This document shows, one piece after another, positions 42,641-55,134 of a stretch of DNA of 64,000 bases. Position 1 is the stretch's first letter, and the number at the start of each line of letters is the position of its first letter. The notes under the pieces were generated by a model. The model did not search any database and had not been told where the DNA came from. It worked only from the letters and a program-made list of their open reading frames with translations. This stretch comes from Ctenosaura bakeri (Eukaryota > Chordata > Lepidosauria > Squamata > Iguanidae): the NCBI GenBank assembly GCA_948474755.1, contig CAOLHI010004273.1, positions 61,020 through 125,019 of the forward strand. Direction: 5' to 3'. A program made the position numbers and the translations under genes.

Positions 42641-43504
42641 ATTTAGAACATAATATGATAAGGAGGGAGGAAGTTTTGCACCTTAAAACCATGAAATGTC
42701 TGTTCCCTCATTCAGTTCTTCAGTACCTGCTAATACTCATAAAAAGTCAAGATTTCCTAAAGGTGAAGGGCCAGGCTAGAAGAGGAAGCAGAAAGAGAGA
42801 AAATTGCCTTTGAAGAACTACCCCACTTAGAACAGATATAGAGAAAAGTTTGTTCTAAAACTATGAAGAAAACGCCCAAATGTGTGAAAGCATCTGAAAA
42901 CATCCCTCAAGCACCCTAAAATCCCATGCTACCTCTCATATACCTCCATTTCCCTTGCATTCCCTCTTAAAATGGCAAGAGGAAGTGGTGCACATCAATT
43001 ACCATTTTGAGAGCAACATCAGAGGAAAACAGGAATTTGGGCTTACTCTCAAAAACGGTACAGCCCTCAGGGGAGGGCTGGAGATAATTGACCCCTGGCC
43101 CCTACATAGCTCTCCATTCCAATTTAGAAAGTAGGAGAGACATTTGAATGTGATAGTATAAAAATGAAGTAAATTACAATAATGAAATTAAAGTGAAAAT
43201 AAACAGCACTCAGGAAAAAAAGAAACTATAGAGGATGGCTATATGAAGTTCTGTATTCCTTACCTGCACCAGCCTCTTTTTCAATGCAACTGAAGCAGTT
43301 CCATGGAATTGCTGTCACTGTATCTAGCGTGAAGTAATGGAATTATCTTCAGTTTTCAGTTCTTTTTCAGAAGATTCTTCTTCACCAGGATACTGTCTAT
43401 AAGAGTATGTCAGCCTTTTCCCTCACCCTTCCATACGAGCTGTCAACTGCATTATTACAATAATAATAATTTGGTGTCTGGGGATTTTTCTACCTCAAAG
43501 CTAC

Positions 43505-43571
43505 ACATTTATTTATTGTTTATTTCATTTATATCCTACCTTTCTCTCAATATGGGACCCAAGGCTGCTTA
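43505..43571 (-). repeat. L2-type LINE tail, reverse orientation
   Basis: TTTATTTCATTTATATCCTA, CCTTTCTCTCAATATGGGAC, CCAAGGCTGCTTACA is the complement of a lizard L2 3' end. It directly touches a forward LINE fragment. Confidence 0.75.
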
Positions 43572-44263
43572 CAGTTGGATTACTGTAATGCACTTTATGC
43601 GGGGTTGCCTTTGAAGACTGTTTGGAAACTTCAGTTGGCCCAAAGAGCTGTAGCCAGATAGTTAACTTGGGCTGGCTACAGGGATCATAAAACCACCCTG
43701 TTGCAGCAGTTCCACTGGCTGCTGTTCCATTTCCAGACACAATTCAAAGTTCTGGTGGTGACCTTTAAAGCCCTACATGGTTCAGGTCCAAGTTATTTCA
43801 AGGATCGTTTTCTCTCTTATGAACCAGCCTGGGCTTTGAGATCTGCAGCTGGAGATGCCCTTCTCTTTGTCATGCAAACTTCACAGGTGCACCTGGTAGG
43901 AACACAGGAGAGGGCCTTTTCAGTGGCTGCTCCCAGATTCTGAAACTCTCCTCCCAGAAAAGTCAGACTGGCACCCTCCCCGCCTTCCTTCCATAGACAA
44001 GCAAAGACCTTTTTATTTCAGAAGGCATTCAATATATAACCATTGATTAGCTGACCAAAGGTGTTGGCTATTCATAATTTATACAGTATTTCCGATCTAT
44101 TTTAAAATATGTATTTTAATTTTGTTTTAATTACTATTTGATTGTTTAACCCGTGTTTTAACTTTTGCATGCTAGGATTTTTTAACTATGTTTTCATTTT
44201 TATACATATTGTAAGCCAATTTGAGTTCTTCCAAGGAAAAAAGCAAGATATAAATAAAGATAA

Positions 44264-44294
<31 letters not shown>

Positions 44295-44297
44295 ATA
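43572..44297 (+). mobile_element. L2-type LINE 3' fragment with (AAAT)n tail
   Basis: Reads LDYCNALYAGLPLKTVWKLQ, LLQQFHWLLFHFQ, QFKVLVVTFKALHGSGPSYF, VGTQERAFSVAAPRF, AKTFLFQKAF, then 3' UTR GTAAGCCAATTTGAG, AAGCAAGATATAAATAAAGA and an (AAAT)n tail at 44262-44296. Starts inside the RT C-terminus, with stops and a frameshift. Inactive. Confidence 0.85.
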
Positions 44298-44350
44298 CTA
44301 TATAAGTTTAAAACAAAGTATAATACTTAGCCTGCATAATTAAGTGGTGA

Positions 44351-44556
44351 GTGTCAGTGTAGCGAAGCAGTTTGAGTGTTGCACTACAACTCTTGAAATC
44401 AGGGTTCAAATCCCCACTAAGCCATGGATGACCTTGGGCAAGTCACACACTCTCAGCCTCAGAGGAAGGCAATAGCAAACTTCCTCTGAACAAATCTTGC
44501 CAAGAAAGCCCTGTGATAGGTCCAAGTCAGAAATGACTTGAAAGCATACAACAACT
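44351..44556 (+). repeat. SINE family A
   Basis: GTGTAGCGAAGCAGTTTGAG head, box-B-like GGTTCAAATCC, ACCTTGGGCAAGTCACACAC, GAACAAATCTTGCCAAGAAA, tail GACTTGAAAGCATACAACAA. It follows closely after the LINE tail above. Confidence 0.92.
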
Positions 44557-44559
44557 ATA

Positions 44560-46300
44560 ATTAAATGGTAGAAAACAAAATTATCACCGAAGATTAGATT
44601 TATAAAGTACAGTAAAATCATCCAACATTTAGAACACACAGATATGGAAATAAGCACTTTGGGAAGAAAAACAAGGTGGGGAAGAAATAAATTAAAATCA
44701 GGAAAAAGTTATATACGGTTTTGGTTTTAGTTTTAGCCAAAGGCATGTCAATAAGTGAGACATCTACAACACTTCAATTATCTCAAGAAATTAAACTAAA
44801 AGAAAGTTAATGGAATCACATTTCTTATTTCTAACTATAAAAAGAGCATCCTATATTACCAAATTAGGAACTAAGCACAAAAAAGCACTAACATATTTTC
44901 TCTGTAAGGCAACTCCTAAAAACTGAATTACAGTAAAATGAAAACATAAGATAAACATGGAATTCACATGATGTACACTGAATTAGACTGCACAACATCA
45001 CTTCCTTATCAATCACTTATTCTTATGGAGAAATTAATATTAAAAATACTGGTATCCCATTTCTACAGAGGCAATATTCACACACAAAATATTTGTTCAT
45101 TTGGCCTCCTGCTGGTTGATACAATCTTGATTTTCACAGTGACATCACAACAGAAGTAATCAGGCTGCAATCCTGTACCCACTTAATTAGGAGTAAGCCC
45201 CACTGAAGGCAATGGGATTTACTTCTGATTGCAGAGTTAATGGCTCAAGAGGTTCTTGTAGAAAGTTACATTTCAGCTCAGTTACACTATATAAGTAGGG
45301 CGACATCTCAAACCAAGAGCCCTGTGTGTATTGACTGGGTCTGACTGCAAGATCTTTCGTATTGCATCAGGCGTTTCGAAGAAAATTTTCTTTTGGCTGT
45401 CATATTTGTGAAAATATAAATGAATTATTCCATCAGAAGTAAATAAACATCTGCAGCTCCCTCACCCATGTAGATAACCACTTACTGTCCTAGCTTTTGG
45501 TCTCCTATTTTTCTATAACCTGGCAACACGTGGTACCTAATTAGTATACTGTTTTCAACTCTAATTTTGATATGAACTGATACACAGTCATTGACAGAGA
45601 TAAGTATGCTCCTTAGAAGACTGCTGATTTCCTGTAAAAACAAGTTGCTGTGCTACAGCTGCTAAATAGTTAGAATAAAAGCTTTTATAATATTTGCTTG
45701 CACTTTCCCTTAGTTACAGCAATGCTAAAACATAATGTTGTCCCCACCTAAGAGATTATGAGTACAGTCCAGATTTAATCATACTTAAAAGCAGACCACT
45801 GGCATCAGTGAGACTTGAGTTATTCATGGCAAACTGGAGCTCCACTGATTCAGTTGCTGGTCTCCATCTAGTACAATCAAGTCTTGTCCAGCCCCACATA
45901 AATTAAGCTGAACAAACTGTGTTTACCAACTGTGTTTAACCAAAGAAAATCTGTATTTTCCCAAGTTTTGGAAGTCCAGGGAGATGCCAGAAAATTCCAG
46001 AAATGCTACAAGCAGGTAGTCTGTTAACATATTTCCCCTAGCCTACCATATCTTCCTCCTAATGATGTAAACATGCAATAAACTGAGTCAACCTAAATTT
46101 GCCAAGCTCAAACTTCCAGAAAGCTTTCATGATTCGCAACAGGTTTTCAAAACAGTAAGCACGCATTTCAAGCAGATAGAACTGGTATATCAAATCCCAG
46201 TTTTATAATTCATCCATTTCCTGAATGTATTGACTGGTACCTAGGATTTAAAAAAAATGTTAGCAACTACACTCTACTTACTAGAGCTTTTACGTTACAT
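44560..46300. other. Intergenic stretch
   Basis: AT-rich, no gene or clear repeat recognised. Confidence 0.6.
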
Positions 46301-46305
46301 AATTA

Positions 46306-46895
46306 TTTGCACACCCTTCAAATTACTGACAGACCTTTGACTTGTTTGAAAACACGCAGGTCAGTTCTCAGTTCACCACTACTGCACAGAGATCATCTAG
46401 CCATTGCTATCCATGCTCTGGTAATGAACTGCTGTGATGAGTGTCACAGTAGGGTTGTCTCTGAAAAGGGGCTGGAAGCTTCACTCAGTGGGGCATGCAG
46501 CAGTCACAATTCTGAGCAGCCCTGCCCATTGAGCTGATATCTTGCTAGTTTTAGAATAATTCTACTGGCTGGCTGTTTGTTCTGAAACCCAATTCAAAAA
46601 CTTTGTTGTTTATTTTTAAAAATCTGTATGTAACTTGGGATCTATCAACTAGGTGTGTGAACAAGCACCTCCACCCATATCAACCTGCCCACACAGTAAA
46701 GTCACCTGCCAGTGCCCTTGTCCAAACACCAGCTCCATCAGAAGTGAGCTTTGTTACAACAAAAGAGAAGAGTTGTTTCAATAGTGGCACCCCAGGGAAT
46801 GCCCTTCCTAGGAAGTTCACCTCTTGCATCAACTTGCCAGGCAAATGTTTTTTAAAAATTTTAACTGTAACTCTCTCTCTCTCTCTCTCCTTTTT
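46306..46895 (+). mobile_element. Decayed L2-type LINE 3' fragment
   Basis: HLAIAIHALVMNCCDECH corresponds to the usual DLATVIHALVTSRLDYCN of this LINE group. LLAGCLF.NPIQKL, SIVAPQGMPFL and the C-terminus follow in mixed frames. A (CT)n run at 46871-46890 lies near its end. Much older than the copy at 43.6 kb. Confidence 0.6.
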
Positions 46896-47184
46896 ACAAC
46901 TTTAAGTATCTTAAACTCTTGACTCTTAACTTCTGTTTTGTTTGGGATTTTTTTTACTTACTGATTAAATTTTGCAAACCACTACGAACCACTTGATGAA
47001 AGACAGTATAGAATCTGCTTTTGACAAATGAATAAAAATATAAGGAAAGCAAAAGTGTCTCAAAGAAACAAGTGTGACAAGAGAGACAGTTACGCAGATC
47101 TGGTTTGCACATATAAAATCCATTTCACATGACTCTTCAGGGGGACATTTTGTCTTCCCTAACTATACAAGCATTGGTGTAGAA

Positions 47185-47275
47185 AGAATGTAACGTGTAA
47201 GCTGCCTAGAGTCCCATTACAGAGAAAAAGGAAGGATATGAATGAATATTGCTATTACTATTGTTATTATATTTC
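47185..47275 (+). repeat. L2-type LINE 3'-tail remnant
   Basis: GTGTAAGCTGCCTAGAGTCC, ATTACAGAGAAAAAGGAAGG, ATATGAATGAAT resembles the conserved L2 end. Confidence 0.55.
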
Positions 47276-47317
47276 TAACACATTACCAGAGTTAAAAAAA
47301 AACACAACAATGATCAA

Positions 47318-47430
47318 TGACTGTGTTTTTGTTAATTACCATCAAGTTGACTTTGACTAATAGCAACCTTATGAATGAGAAACATGGAAATCAGGCAGTC
47401 AACAGGCCAGCTCAGGTCTTCCAAGCACTT
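47318..47430 (-). repeat. Interspersed repeat family C
   Basis: GTTAATTACCATCAAGTTGA, CTTTGACTAATAGCAACCTT, ATGAATGAGAAACATGG, GCTCAGGTCTTCCAAGC; relative of 7395-7512 in the other orientation. Confidence 0.55.
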
Positions 47431-47557
47431 ATTTAAGAAAAACTCAAGAGTGCTTTACCACCTATGTGAATTACATGTAGACTACACCAGCAATCTGTAT
47501 TACCCCTTTTTATTCCTATTTTATCTAATACCAACTACATGTTTTGCTAATTAAGAA

Positions 47558-47770
47558 CAGTATGATAGAGTGGTTTGAGTATTGGGCTAGCACTATGGCA
47601 GATCAGGTTTCGAATCCCCACTGAGTCGTGGAATCCCACTGGGCAAGTAACACTCTTCTCAGTCTCAGTGGGAGGCAATGGCAAGCCTCCTCTGACAAAA
47701 TCCTGCCAAGAAAATCCTAGGATGGGATCAGCAGCAATTGGAGTCAACTTGAAGGCACAGAAAAACAATA
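47558..47770 (+). repeat. SINE family A
   Basis: Box-A-like TAGAGTGGTTTGAG, box-B-like GGTTTCGAATCC, GCAATGGCAAGCCTCCTCTG, tail AACTTGAAGGCACAGAAAAA. Confidence 0.9.
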
Positions 47771-48425
47771 CACTGGGTTAGATCTAGAGAACTTTGAATA
47801 GAACCCCACTCATGCATCAAAGCTTTCTTAGTTACCCAACAACATGCTACCCATCACTAGCAGAGCCCCTAAATCATTCCTGAAGGTGAAGGAAATAAAA
47901 TGTGATGGTAGGGAAACCAGAGGAATTTGCCAGGGCAAAATTATTTTCTACTCATGCAACACACCTCTGGAGCCACTTCACTGCATATTGACTTTACATT
48001 CACAGAAAAGTATCAGACAATGAAGCAAACTATGTTTGAAATGCAGCAAAATGTATGGCTTAAATCCAATCACCAGTTCCAGCTATGGTAAACCCACTGA
48101 ATTAATGGAATTTACACATGTGTTGACTTACCACTCAGCAACTGAATCAATGGGTCTATGCTAGAAGGGACTACCAATTGTATTTAGCTCTCTATATATT
48201 AGCGTTTCTAAGAACACTTAATTTTTAGAATTTCTAAAAGTAAACAAACTGAAACTAATGTATTTTGGTTTTACTAAAAAAAAGTTTTAAATGGCTCATG
48301 AAACAATTTGTCCATTAATTCTCTGACCACAAGAAGAAAATCATAATCTATAACACATGTATAAAATGAAAATTAGAAATATAATACTACCAAAGTTTAA
48401 CACTAGGTTAGTCTTCTCCCTGACA

Positions 48426-48632
48426 AGAACCACCATGGATAGAGTGCTAGACTCTGAGAGAACCAGGTTCAAATCCATTCTCTGCCATGGAAACTAAATA
48501 ACCTTATGCAAGTTGCACTCTTCTAGCCTTAGAGGAAGGCAATGACAAATCTCATCCAAAGAAATCTTACCAAGACAGCCCTAGGACAGATTCACCATAA
48601 TCCAGAGTTGACTTGAAGGTAAATAATTATAA
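48426..48632 (+). repeat. SINE family A
   Basis: AGAACCACCATGGATAGAGT head, GGTTCAAATCCATTCTCTGC, AGAGGAAGGCAATGACAAAT, GACTTGAAGGTAAATAATTA. Confidence 0.88.
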
Positions 48633-48904
48633 CTTCCCCCTGACATGCTAGGTTTTTTTAATGCATAAAACATTTTCGCCTGGGAAAACACTGCATCTTG
48701 CAGGCACCTTTTGAAATAGTACACTCAAGACAAAAGTTTATCATCCCTCCCAATACAAACTAAGTTTAAGTCACTTAGATTTCAGTGATATTCTTAAATC
48801 TCTCTCATTAAAACTAATTAGACATTAAAACCGATAAGACCATATTCAATTTGATCTGAGTCATAGTTTTTGCTTTTAGTAAAAAGAAACACACAAAAGT
48901 TCTC

Positions 48905-49015
48905 TTTCACACTACACAATGCACTTTGGCACCACTTTAACCCCATAGCTGTATCCTGCAGAATCCTGGGATTTGTAGCAGTTGAGGCACTAAAGCTCTC
49001 CAGTAGAGAAGCATA
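48905..49015. mobile_element. MITE half-element
   Basis: CACTACACAATGCACTTTGG, CACCACTTTAACCCCATAGC, GCAGAATCCTGGGATTTGTA, GTTGAGGCACTAAAGCTCTC: arm of a common lizard hAT-type MITE. Confidence 0.6.
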
Positions 49016-49902
49016 AATATTTCAAATATGTGATATTCTAAACATAAAAATGACAGTTTCACCTAGGTTTTTCCACACATACTCCAAATAGATACACAAA
49101 TATAAAAACATCAAGTATAGCTCTTGTTCCTGGAGAAGATGCCTTGGCCAATCTTGGTGAACTTGCAATAGATGTTAAGTGAAAACAATAACAAATACAA
49201 TGGAAAATATTTCATTCAGTAAACTGATATTTGGTAAGATATATTATTTATTACAACAAAAGGACCAAGTTACTTCCAAGGAACTCCAGTTCTGCAAATG
49301 AAAATTCATGCAAGAGTATTCACATCTGCAATGGAACAACTACAGAACTATTTTTCACTGACAAGATTTCTGCAAAGTATGACATTATGATAGTAATTTC
49401 AAAAGACTATATGTGCAATATATGAAACAGACCCACCTGCTCTCTCATGAAACTGAGAGTATTCATGTAGCTGTCTGAGGCACTGTGTTATGCACTTACT
49501 GTGTGACTTTAATACTGACCCACGTTCTGTTTAGCAATTACTATTATTATTGCTACTAAATCTATCTGCATCCCCCCTTTTGCATAAAATCTCAAGACAA
49601 CCAACAATCTATATCTTCTGACCTGCACCCTTTCTGACAGGCCATATCAATGTACCAGTGTATCCCATGTTAATGGAAGTGGTGTCACATCAGGTGTGGT
49701 TTTACATTATACTGAGGAAAGCTCAAACCAATATGTTTTGCAGTGGTTTTGTGGTGATTCTGGCATCTGAGAGTGATTTTCTGACCAATATTTTACACAC
49801 AGGGGAATCGAATATGAAATTGGGGTCTACTGAGGCCTTGAAAAAAATGAAGTTGGGTGCGCATGTGGCCTGAGGGCCAGATTTTCTCCACTCCTAAACT
49901 AC

Positions 49903-49996
49903 AACCATTTCCACACTAGACTGCTGTAATGCTATTATTCCAACTCAACATCCTATGGAATCCTGGGGTTTGCAGTTTAGGGAGAGGCCTCAAGGT
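49903..49996. mobile_element. Palindromic MITE (GGCCATTTCCGCACTAGC family), left half only
   Basis: CATTTCCACACTAGACTGCT, ATTATTCCAACTCAACATCC, TATGGAATCCTGGGGTTTGC, AGGGAGAGGCCTCAAGG. The right arm is missing. Confidence 0.7.
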
Positions 49997-50359
49997 ACAG
50001 TTAAGATCACAAATCACAAATTATTTGTGTGTTGTAATCTTGACAAGGCTAATATAGCAAAAGTTATATATTTAAATATGTTCTATTTGACATTGGTAAT
50101 CACCTACTTCTACCTGACTTATAAAGGAAATCTAAGTAATTTGGACTTCTTGCAAATCATCCATTACCACACAGACTGAAGAAATGACAATATATTCAAG
50201 CTAAGCACGTTCAAACAACTTAATTATGAAACAGTTTGCAAAGAAACATCAGTTAAAGGTAGCTTGATATACCCTTTTCAGTTTCAGGACATATTAAGGT
50301 AAGCTTAAAGTCAGTAACATATTCAAGGACATCCAGGTTGGCCATCAAGCAAAATAATA

Positions 50360-50470
50360 AAATCTAAAATCCACAAAAGAGTGATACCTTTGATGGTCAA
50401 CCAAAGTGCACAAAACACATCTTATAACCTTTCAGAGTTCCACGGACTTCTTCATGGGGCAAAAGATGTT
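50360..50470 (-). repeat. Repeat family D
   Basis: TGATACCTTTGATGGTCAAC ... TTCCACGGACTTCTTCATGG; reverse orientation relative of 15230-15345. Confidence 0.45.
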
Positions 50471-50479
50471 TTAAAAAAA

Positions 50480-52190
50480 TCATAGAAGAGAAAAAGGTGA
50501 CAGTGTTAGAGTCACAGTCCTACATTTTGTATCAGATGTTGTCTCTGTTGCAGTTCAGTTGGTTTGGTGGGATGTCTTTGCAGGCAGAGGCCATTCTTCT
50601 CTTGGCCATGTGAGGACTAAGACAGAGGACAGTAAATTTTAAACTCTCTTAATAGCAGTAAAGTAACCCCTATCTGGATCCAGGGTGTCTTTCGTCTTTT
50701 GAGAAGGCACAACCTCTTTCTTACACAAGAAAACACAAGATTGCTACATCTGGAAAAAATTGTAGGTGCTGTATAGGTAAATCTCAGACAATTATAGTCC
50801 AAAACAAGAAGTTTTACTTTTCCTAAAATTTTGTTAAAACTTGAAACTGATTGTATTGCTTTGACTATAAGAAACATCCCTCCCTGATACTATGTACATA
50901 ATCAGAGTCCAATACCCAAGATATATCAACCATTACTACATTTCCACATTACTACATTAGCAAACAGGGAGAACTGACCCATTCTAGGAATGATTATGTC
51001 TTTATAGACAGAGTGTCTTTTCTCCTGTGTAAGGCTTGTGATCTAATAAAGGATGAATCCACTTGCACATAATCATTCTGCAAAAGTGACATACTGAAAA
51101 AAGTTAACCCAGTAACTTGGTAACTGCATTGATTACTTGTTTGCTTTGTTTGAAGATCAATCCTTAATAAATGAGACAGAAAGCTAAAGCCAATGTCAGT
51201 CGCAACTGTAATGAAGGGAACTTATTAGTTTCTACTCATGTGTGATAACACACAAATTTCAATCAACCTGCCCTAGTGATTTAGCTCAGAAAATGCCCTA
51301 TATATAATTTACCTGACAGAAAAACTGTGTTTTTCCGCAACTCTCTCGTTCTGCACAAAAACACAAGGAATCTCCTGTTGTGACTTAATTTTAAAAAGGA
51401 GACAAATTGCACATTGTATTAAATATTCATATTCAGACTTAAGAACTATCTGGTCCTTAAAGCAGTAATAACAGTTAAAAGTCTGTTCATTGTTAACATG
51501 ATACATTCACTTCAAAAGTGTACACGTATACTTACACAGAACCAAAGAAAGACAGAGAACCAGTCTTAATACACATCAATCAAATAATCCTTACATACAC
51601 ACAAGCACACACTTTCAGTTATTCAAAGTGCATAACACGTTAAGTAATTCTGGCTATTTTAACCTAAAAAATAAAAAGAAGACCCTTATGGTACCATAGA
51701 TGCAAAAAACAAAGATAGCAACTATGATAAAAATGACAACTGTATGACAAATATGTGCCTGAATGCTGTTTGTAGCGTTTGCAGATGACACACTGCAAGG
51801 AATATAGTTCAGCCTTAAGGAAACATTTTTATAAACTTCTTTTAGAGGGTAAAAAAAATTACATTTGTTTATGTTTAGAATGCTCTCCATTGGGAGGCCC
51901 TAATTTAGTGTAGTTGTGTCAATTCCAGTCTTACAAAGCAAATGTGCCTGCAGAGTTTTAAGCTCAGCTCTTGCTCTCAAGGAGGGAAGTGTACTATGCC
52001 TAGTATGTGTGAGGAGACGGGAAAAGGAGAGAGTCCTACCCTTCATCCAGCAGCAGAGAACACAATTACTGCACATAATAATATTTATAAATTATTAATG
52101 ATTAGCTACACTTCTATCTGGCCTTTCTTCCAATGAGCTTAGGCTGGGTATCACAACAGTAGGGGCCACACTCTCTTAATACCAGACTAG
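50480..52190. other. Intergenic stretch
   Basis: AT-rich; no gene, RNA or clear repeat recognised. Confidence 0.6.
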
Positions 52191-52302
52191 TATGGATTAT
52201 CTACCCCAGTGGTTCTTAACCTGGGGACCCCTGCAGATCCACAAAGCCCTGCTGCTGCTGGACATCAATAGCAGCAGCTGCCACAGGGGTGTGCTGATGC
52301 CA

Positions 52303-52338
52303 AAACTGCTCCCTCATTTGCAAATGAGGGAACAGTTT
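52303..52338. repeat. Palindrome 1 (centre TTTGCAAA)
   Basis: 18-bp arms AAACTGCTCCCTCATTTG / CAAATGAGGGAACAGTTT with one mismatch and no spacer. Confidence 0.9.
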
Positions 52339-52440
52339 GGGTGTGCCCACATGCCTGCTACCATGTCCTCTTCATCAGGGATGTGGCAGCAGGTGTGGAA
52401 ACCAAGGGACACAATGGCAGGCATGTGTGCGCACGCAAAC

Positions 52441-52468
52441 TGCTCCCTTGTTTGCAAACAAGGGAGCA
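52441..52468. repeat. Palindrome 2 (centre TTTGCAAA)
   Basis: 14-bp perfect arms TGCTCCCTTGTTTG / CAAACAAGGGAGCA. Both arms carry the same CTC-to-TTG type changes relative to palindrome 1. Confidence 0.9.
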
Positions 52469-52553
52469 ATTATGGTACCAGCACGCGCGCACACCTGCTG
52501 CTGTGCCCCTGATGAAAGGGACATGGCAGGTGCATGCACACACACCCAAACTA

Positions 52554-52725
52554 TGGCCCTAGAGACCAGGATTTGAATCCCCACTCAGCCATGGAAACCC
52601 ACTGTGAGATCTCGGGCAAGTCACATTCTCTCAGCTCAAGAAAAGGCAAAGGCAATCTCAACAAATCTTGCCAAGAAAGTCTTCATGACAGGTTTGCCTT
52701 GGGGTCACCATAAGCCAGTTTTCAA
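52554..52725 (+). repeat. SINE family A, head truncated
   Basis: GAGACCAGGATTTGAATCCC, CACTCAGCCATGGAAACCCA, AACAAATCTTGCCAAGAAAG, TTGGGGTCACCATAAGCCAG. Confidence 0.9.
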
Positions 52726-52775
52726 AGTGGAGACACATGACGGTTAAAAAGAATGTCCCCTTGTCAGTAACACTT

Positions 52776-52982
52776 TGTTATTCTATGCCTTCAAGTCACT
52801 TCTGACTTATAGCAACCCTAAGGTGAACCTATCACAAGGTTTTGATTGCTTTTGGTTTTTTTGGTATGATTTGTTCAGAGAGATTTGTCTTTGCCTTTCT
52901 CTTGAGGCTGAGATAATGTGACTTGTCGAAGGTCACCCAGTGTCTGAGCGGTGATTTGAATCCTAGTCCCCAAAAGCCTTTA
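52776..52982 (-). repeat. SINE family A
   Basis: TTCTATGCCTTCAAGTCACT, CTGACTTATAGCAACCCTAA, GATTTGTTCAGAGAGATTTG, GTCGAAGGTCACCCAGTGTC, GATTTGAATCCTAGTCCCC. Confidence 0.9.
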
Positions 52983-53604
52983 ATTAATAAATAAATAAAT
53001 ATTTGAATATTTAAATCTGAATTTAAATATTTAAATCTTAAGTTAGGTCTTAGGGGTCCCCGGCAACAAATTATAAGAACCACTGACCTACTCAGTAAAG
53101 CTGAATGATCTGTTTTCATTCCTGCTCATTGTGTTGGCCTTCTGTTATCCCAACTCTGCTTCCCACTGCAAGTATCATTTTAAAATTAGCTTTCCAGGAA
53201 AAAAATTGAAAACAATTTTTTGATCATTTTCAATAAATCTGCTGAAAGCTACTGAAAGCATGATAAAGGTCTTAATTGTGATTTCAAGACCAGGCATGCC
53301 ATGGAGTCACACAGAGAATTCTCTGTGAATTCAGTGAATTCTCACTCATCCCCTTAACCAAACCTGAAGGAGATACCTGGGCACAAACAATGACCTAGAA
53401 TAAGAATAACTAGATTCACTACTTAACTAAAGATTCTTATCCAGTTACAAACTCCAATAGGGAATCCATGTAGCATTAAATACAATTAATATCAATGCCA
53501 ATCCCAGGGAGGAACAGAGCACAAGACCCGCACCTCTAATCTCTTAAAAATAATTTAAAGCCATACTTCTTTATATCTGCATCGGATGTTAATTTGCCTT
53601 CAGG

Positions 53605-53795
53605 GAAGACCCAAAGCTCAGTCACAGAGCACATGTTTTGTAGGCAGATGATTCCAGGTTGGTTCCTCAACACTTCCAGGCAAGGCTAAGAAAGAATCCT
53701 GTGTGAATCCTTGAATTGTTGCTGGTAGTCCAATGTGACAATGTTGAGCTTTCTGACCAATGGTCTTACTCAATATAAGGCAGCTTACTATGCTG
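53605..53795 (+). repeat. tRNA-derived SINE family B
   Basis: AAGCTCAGTCACAGAGCACA (tRNA D-arm/box-A-like), GATTCCAGGTTGGTTCCTCA (box B region), GGCAAGGCTAAGAAAGAATC, AGCTTTCTGACCAATGGTCT, TACTCAATATAAGGCAGCTT. Different from family A. A truncated relative is at 60150-60260. Confidence 0.75.
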
Positions 53796-54419
53796 GGGAG
53801 CAGGGAAACCTGCCCAAATAGCACACAGCTTTTTAAGTATGCATGTAGCAGCCTTAAAGATACATAATGTATCTCTGAGACTTCTCCTATGAACATGCTG
53901 ACTCAAACTCAGACTTTTCCAGGGAATAGTACCACCCTTATTAAATGCAATTAATAAGGTCTCTGCATAATTTACAACTGCCTTTCCATAATTCCTGCAA
54001 CTAAAGTTGCTGATAAATATACAACCACACCCAAACTGTCCACAAGTGACTTGCCTCTTGTCACTGAGCAAGGCATAGGCTGCCATCAACAGTAGAAAGT
54101 AGCAGTAAAGTAGGGGACCAGTCATCCATTAATATTAGTAGCTCCCTGTTCTTTAAAACTTCTAAGTCCAAGTACCAAAATAGGGAGAAAATAACTGACA
54201 TGTAAACAGATCCAAGATATATAATACATTTATTGGACCACATGAAAAACATTGTGAAAAATTACATTCTGGTTCTAATTTAGCATAAATATCCTGGTTT
54301 GAACAACATAATATTCATTTAGCTGGAACTCTGCCTTATGCTGTTGTGATTTGTGTTTTGAGAAACTCACTTGGTCACTCTGCCAATTTCCTGCAGTGAA
54401 ACCACTTCTATATTGTAAT

Positions 54420-54545
54420 GGAGAACATAAGAAGAGCACAGTTTTTCTGGATCAGACCATCTACTCTATCATCCTGCCGAGCAGCTGACTCTGGGAAACA
54501 TACAATGAAGAAAGAGATCCATGCAGCAGGATACACACATACACT
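54420..54545 (+). repeat. Interspersed repeat fragment (GAACATAAGAAGAGC family)
   Basis: GAGAACATAAGAAGAGCACA, TTTCTGGATCAGACCATCTA, ATCATCCTGCC...GGGAAACATACAA: a repeat common in squamates. Class not assigned. Confidence 0.5.
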
Positions 54546-55134
54546 CATGAGCTTGAATCTTATCAGTAAGCCTGGCTAGAATATATCCACTGAATCCACT
54601 GGGTTTACATAAATGCAGGTCCACCATTTAACAACCAACTGAATGGGTGTACTGTAGACTGGACCACTAATAAGTTTCAGGCAACGTTCCTCTGAAATTG
54701 GTATACAGAGATATCCTGTTTCCTTCTAATACTTCAGGCCAGCAAAGTAAATAGCTGCTACAGCTTAATCCCAAGGGTGGACAAGTGCAGAGAGGCCACA
54801 GCCTGCATTCTGGGATTTCAAAGTGCTGGAAGGCTGCATCTTTTCAGTTTTAAAAAATTTAAAAGATACTAATCCTTTATCAATTTTTAAAATCTTCCTT
54901 TAAAATGGTCTGCCACTACTGCAACCTGTGAAATCTACCTCTAATTCAAAAATACACCACGTGAAAAAGTATTTCCTTTCATCTGTGTTTACTTTCCCAC
55001 CATTACACTCCATTGTGTGTACCGGTATGTGTCTATCAACTATGCCGACCGCATGAATTTCATAAGTCTTCTTGGGCAAAGAATACTCAGAGGTGACATT
55101 TCCAGTTCCTTCCTCTGAAATAACAACAACAACA

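Larger units (their letters stand above)
52207..53085. mobile_element. hAT element with nested SINEs
   Basis: Left end CAGTGGTTCTTAACCTGGGG and right end ATTATAAGAACCACTG are complementary at the termini. 8-bp flanks ATCTACCC (52199-52206) and ACCTACTC (53086-53093) match at six positions. The interior holds two similar about 134-bp units, each with a TTTGCAAA-centred palindrome, then two SINE copies in opposite orientation. No transposase. Confidence 0.65.

Noticed and set aside
42228..42692. 154-codon open frame on the minus strand with hydrophobic segments
   Set aside because: Its first two thirds are the complement of an hAT MITE with target duplications (42460-42640). The remaining 70 codons have no recognised motif and no splice context.
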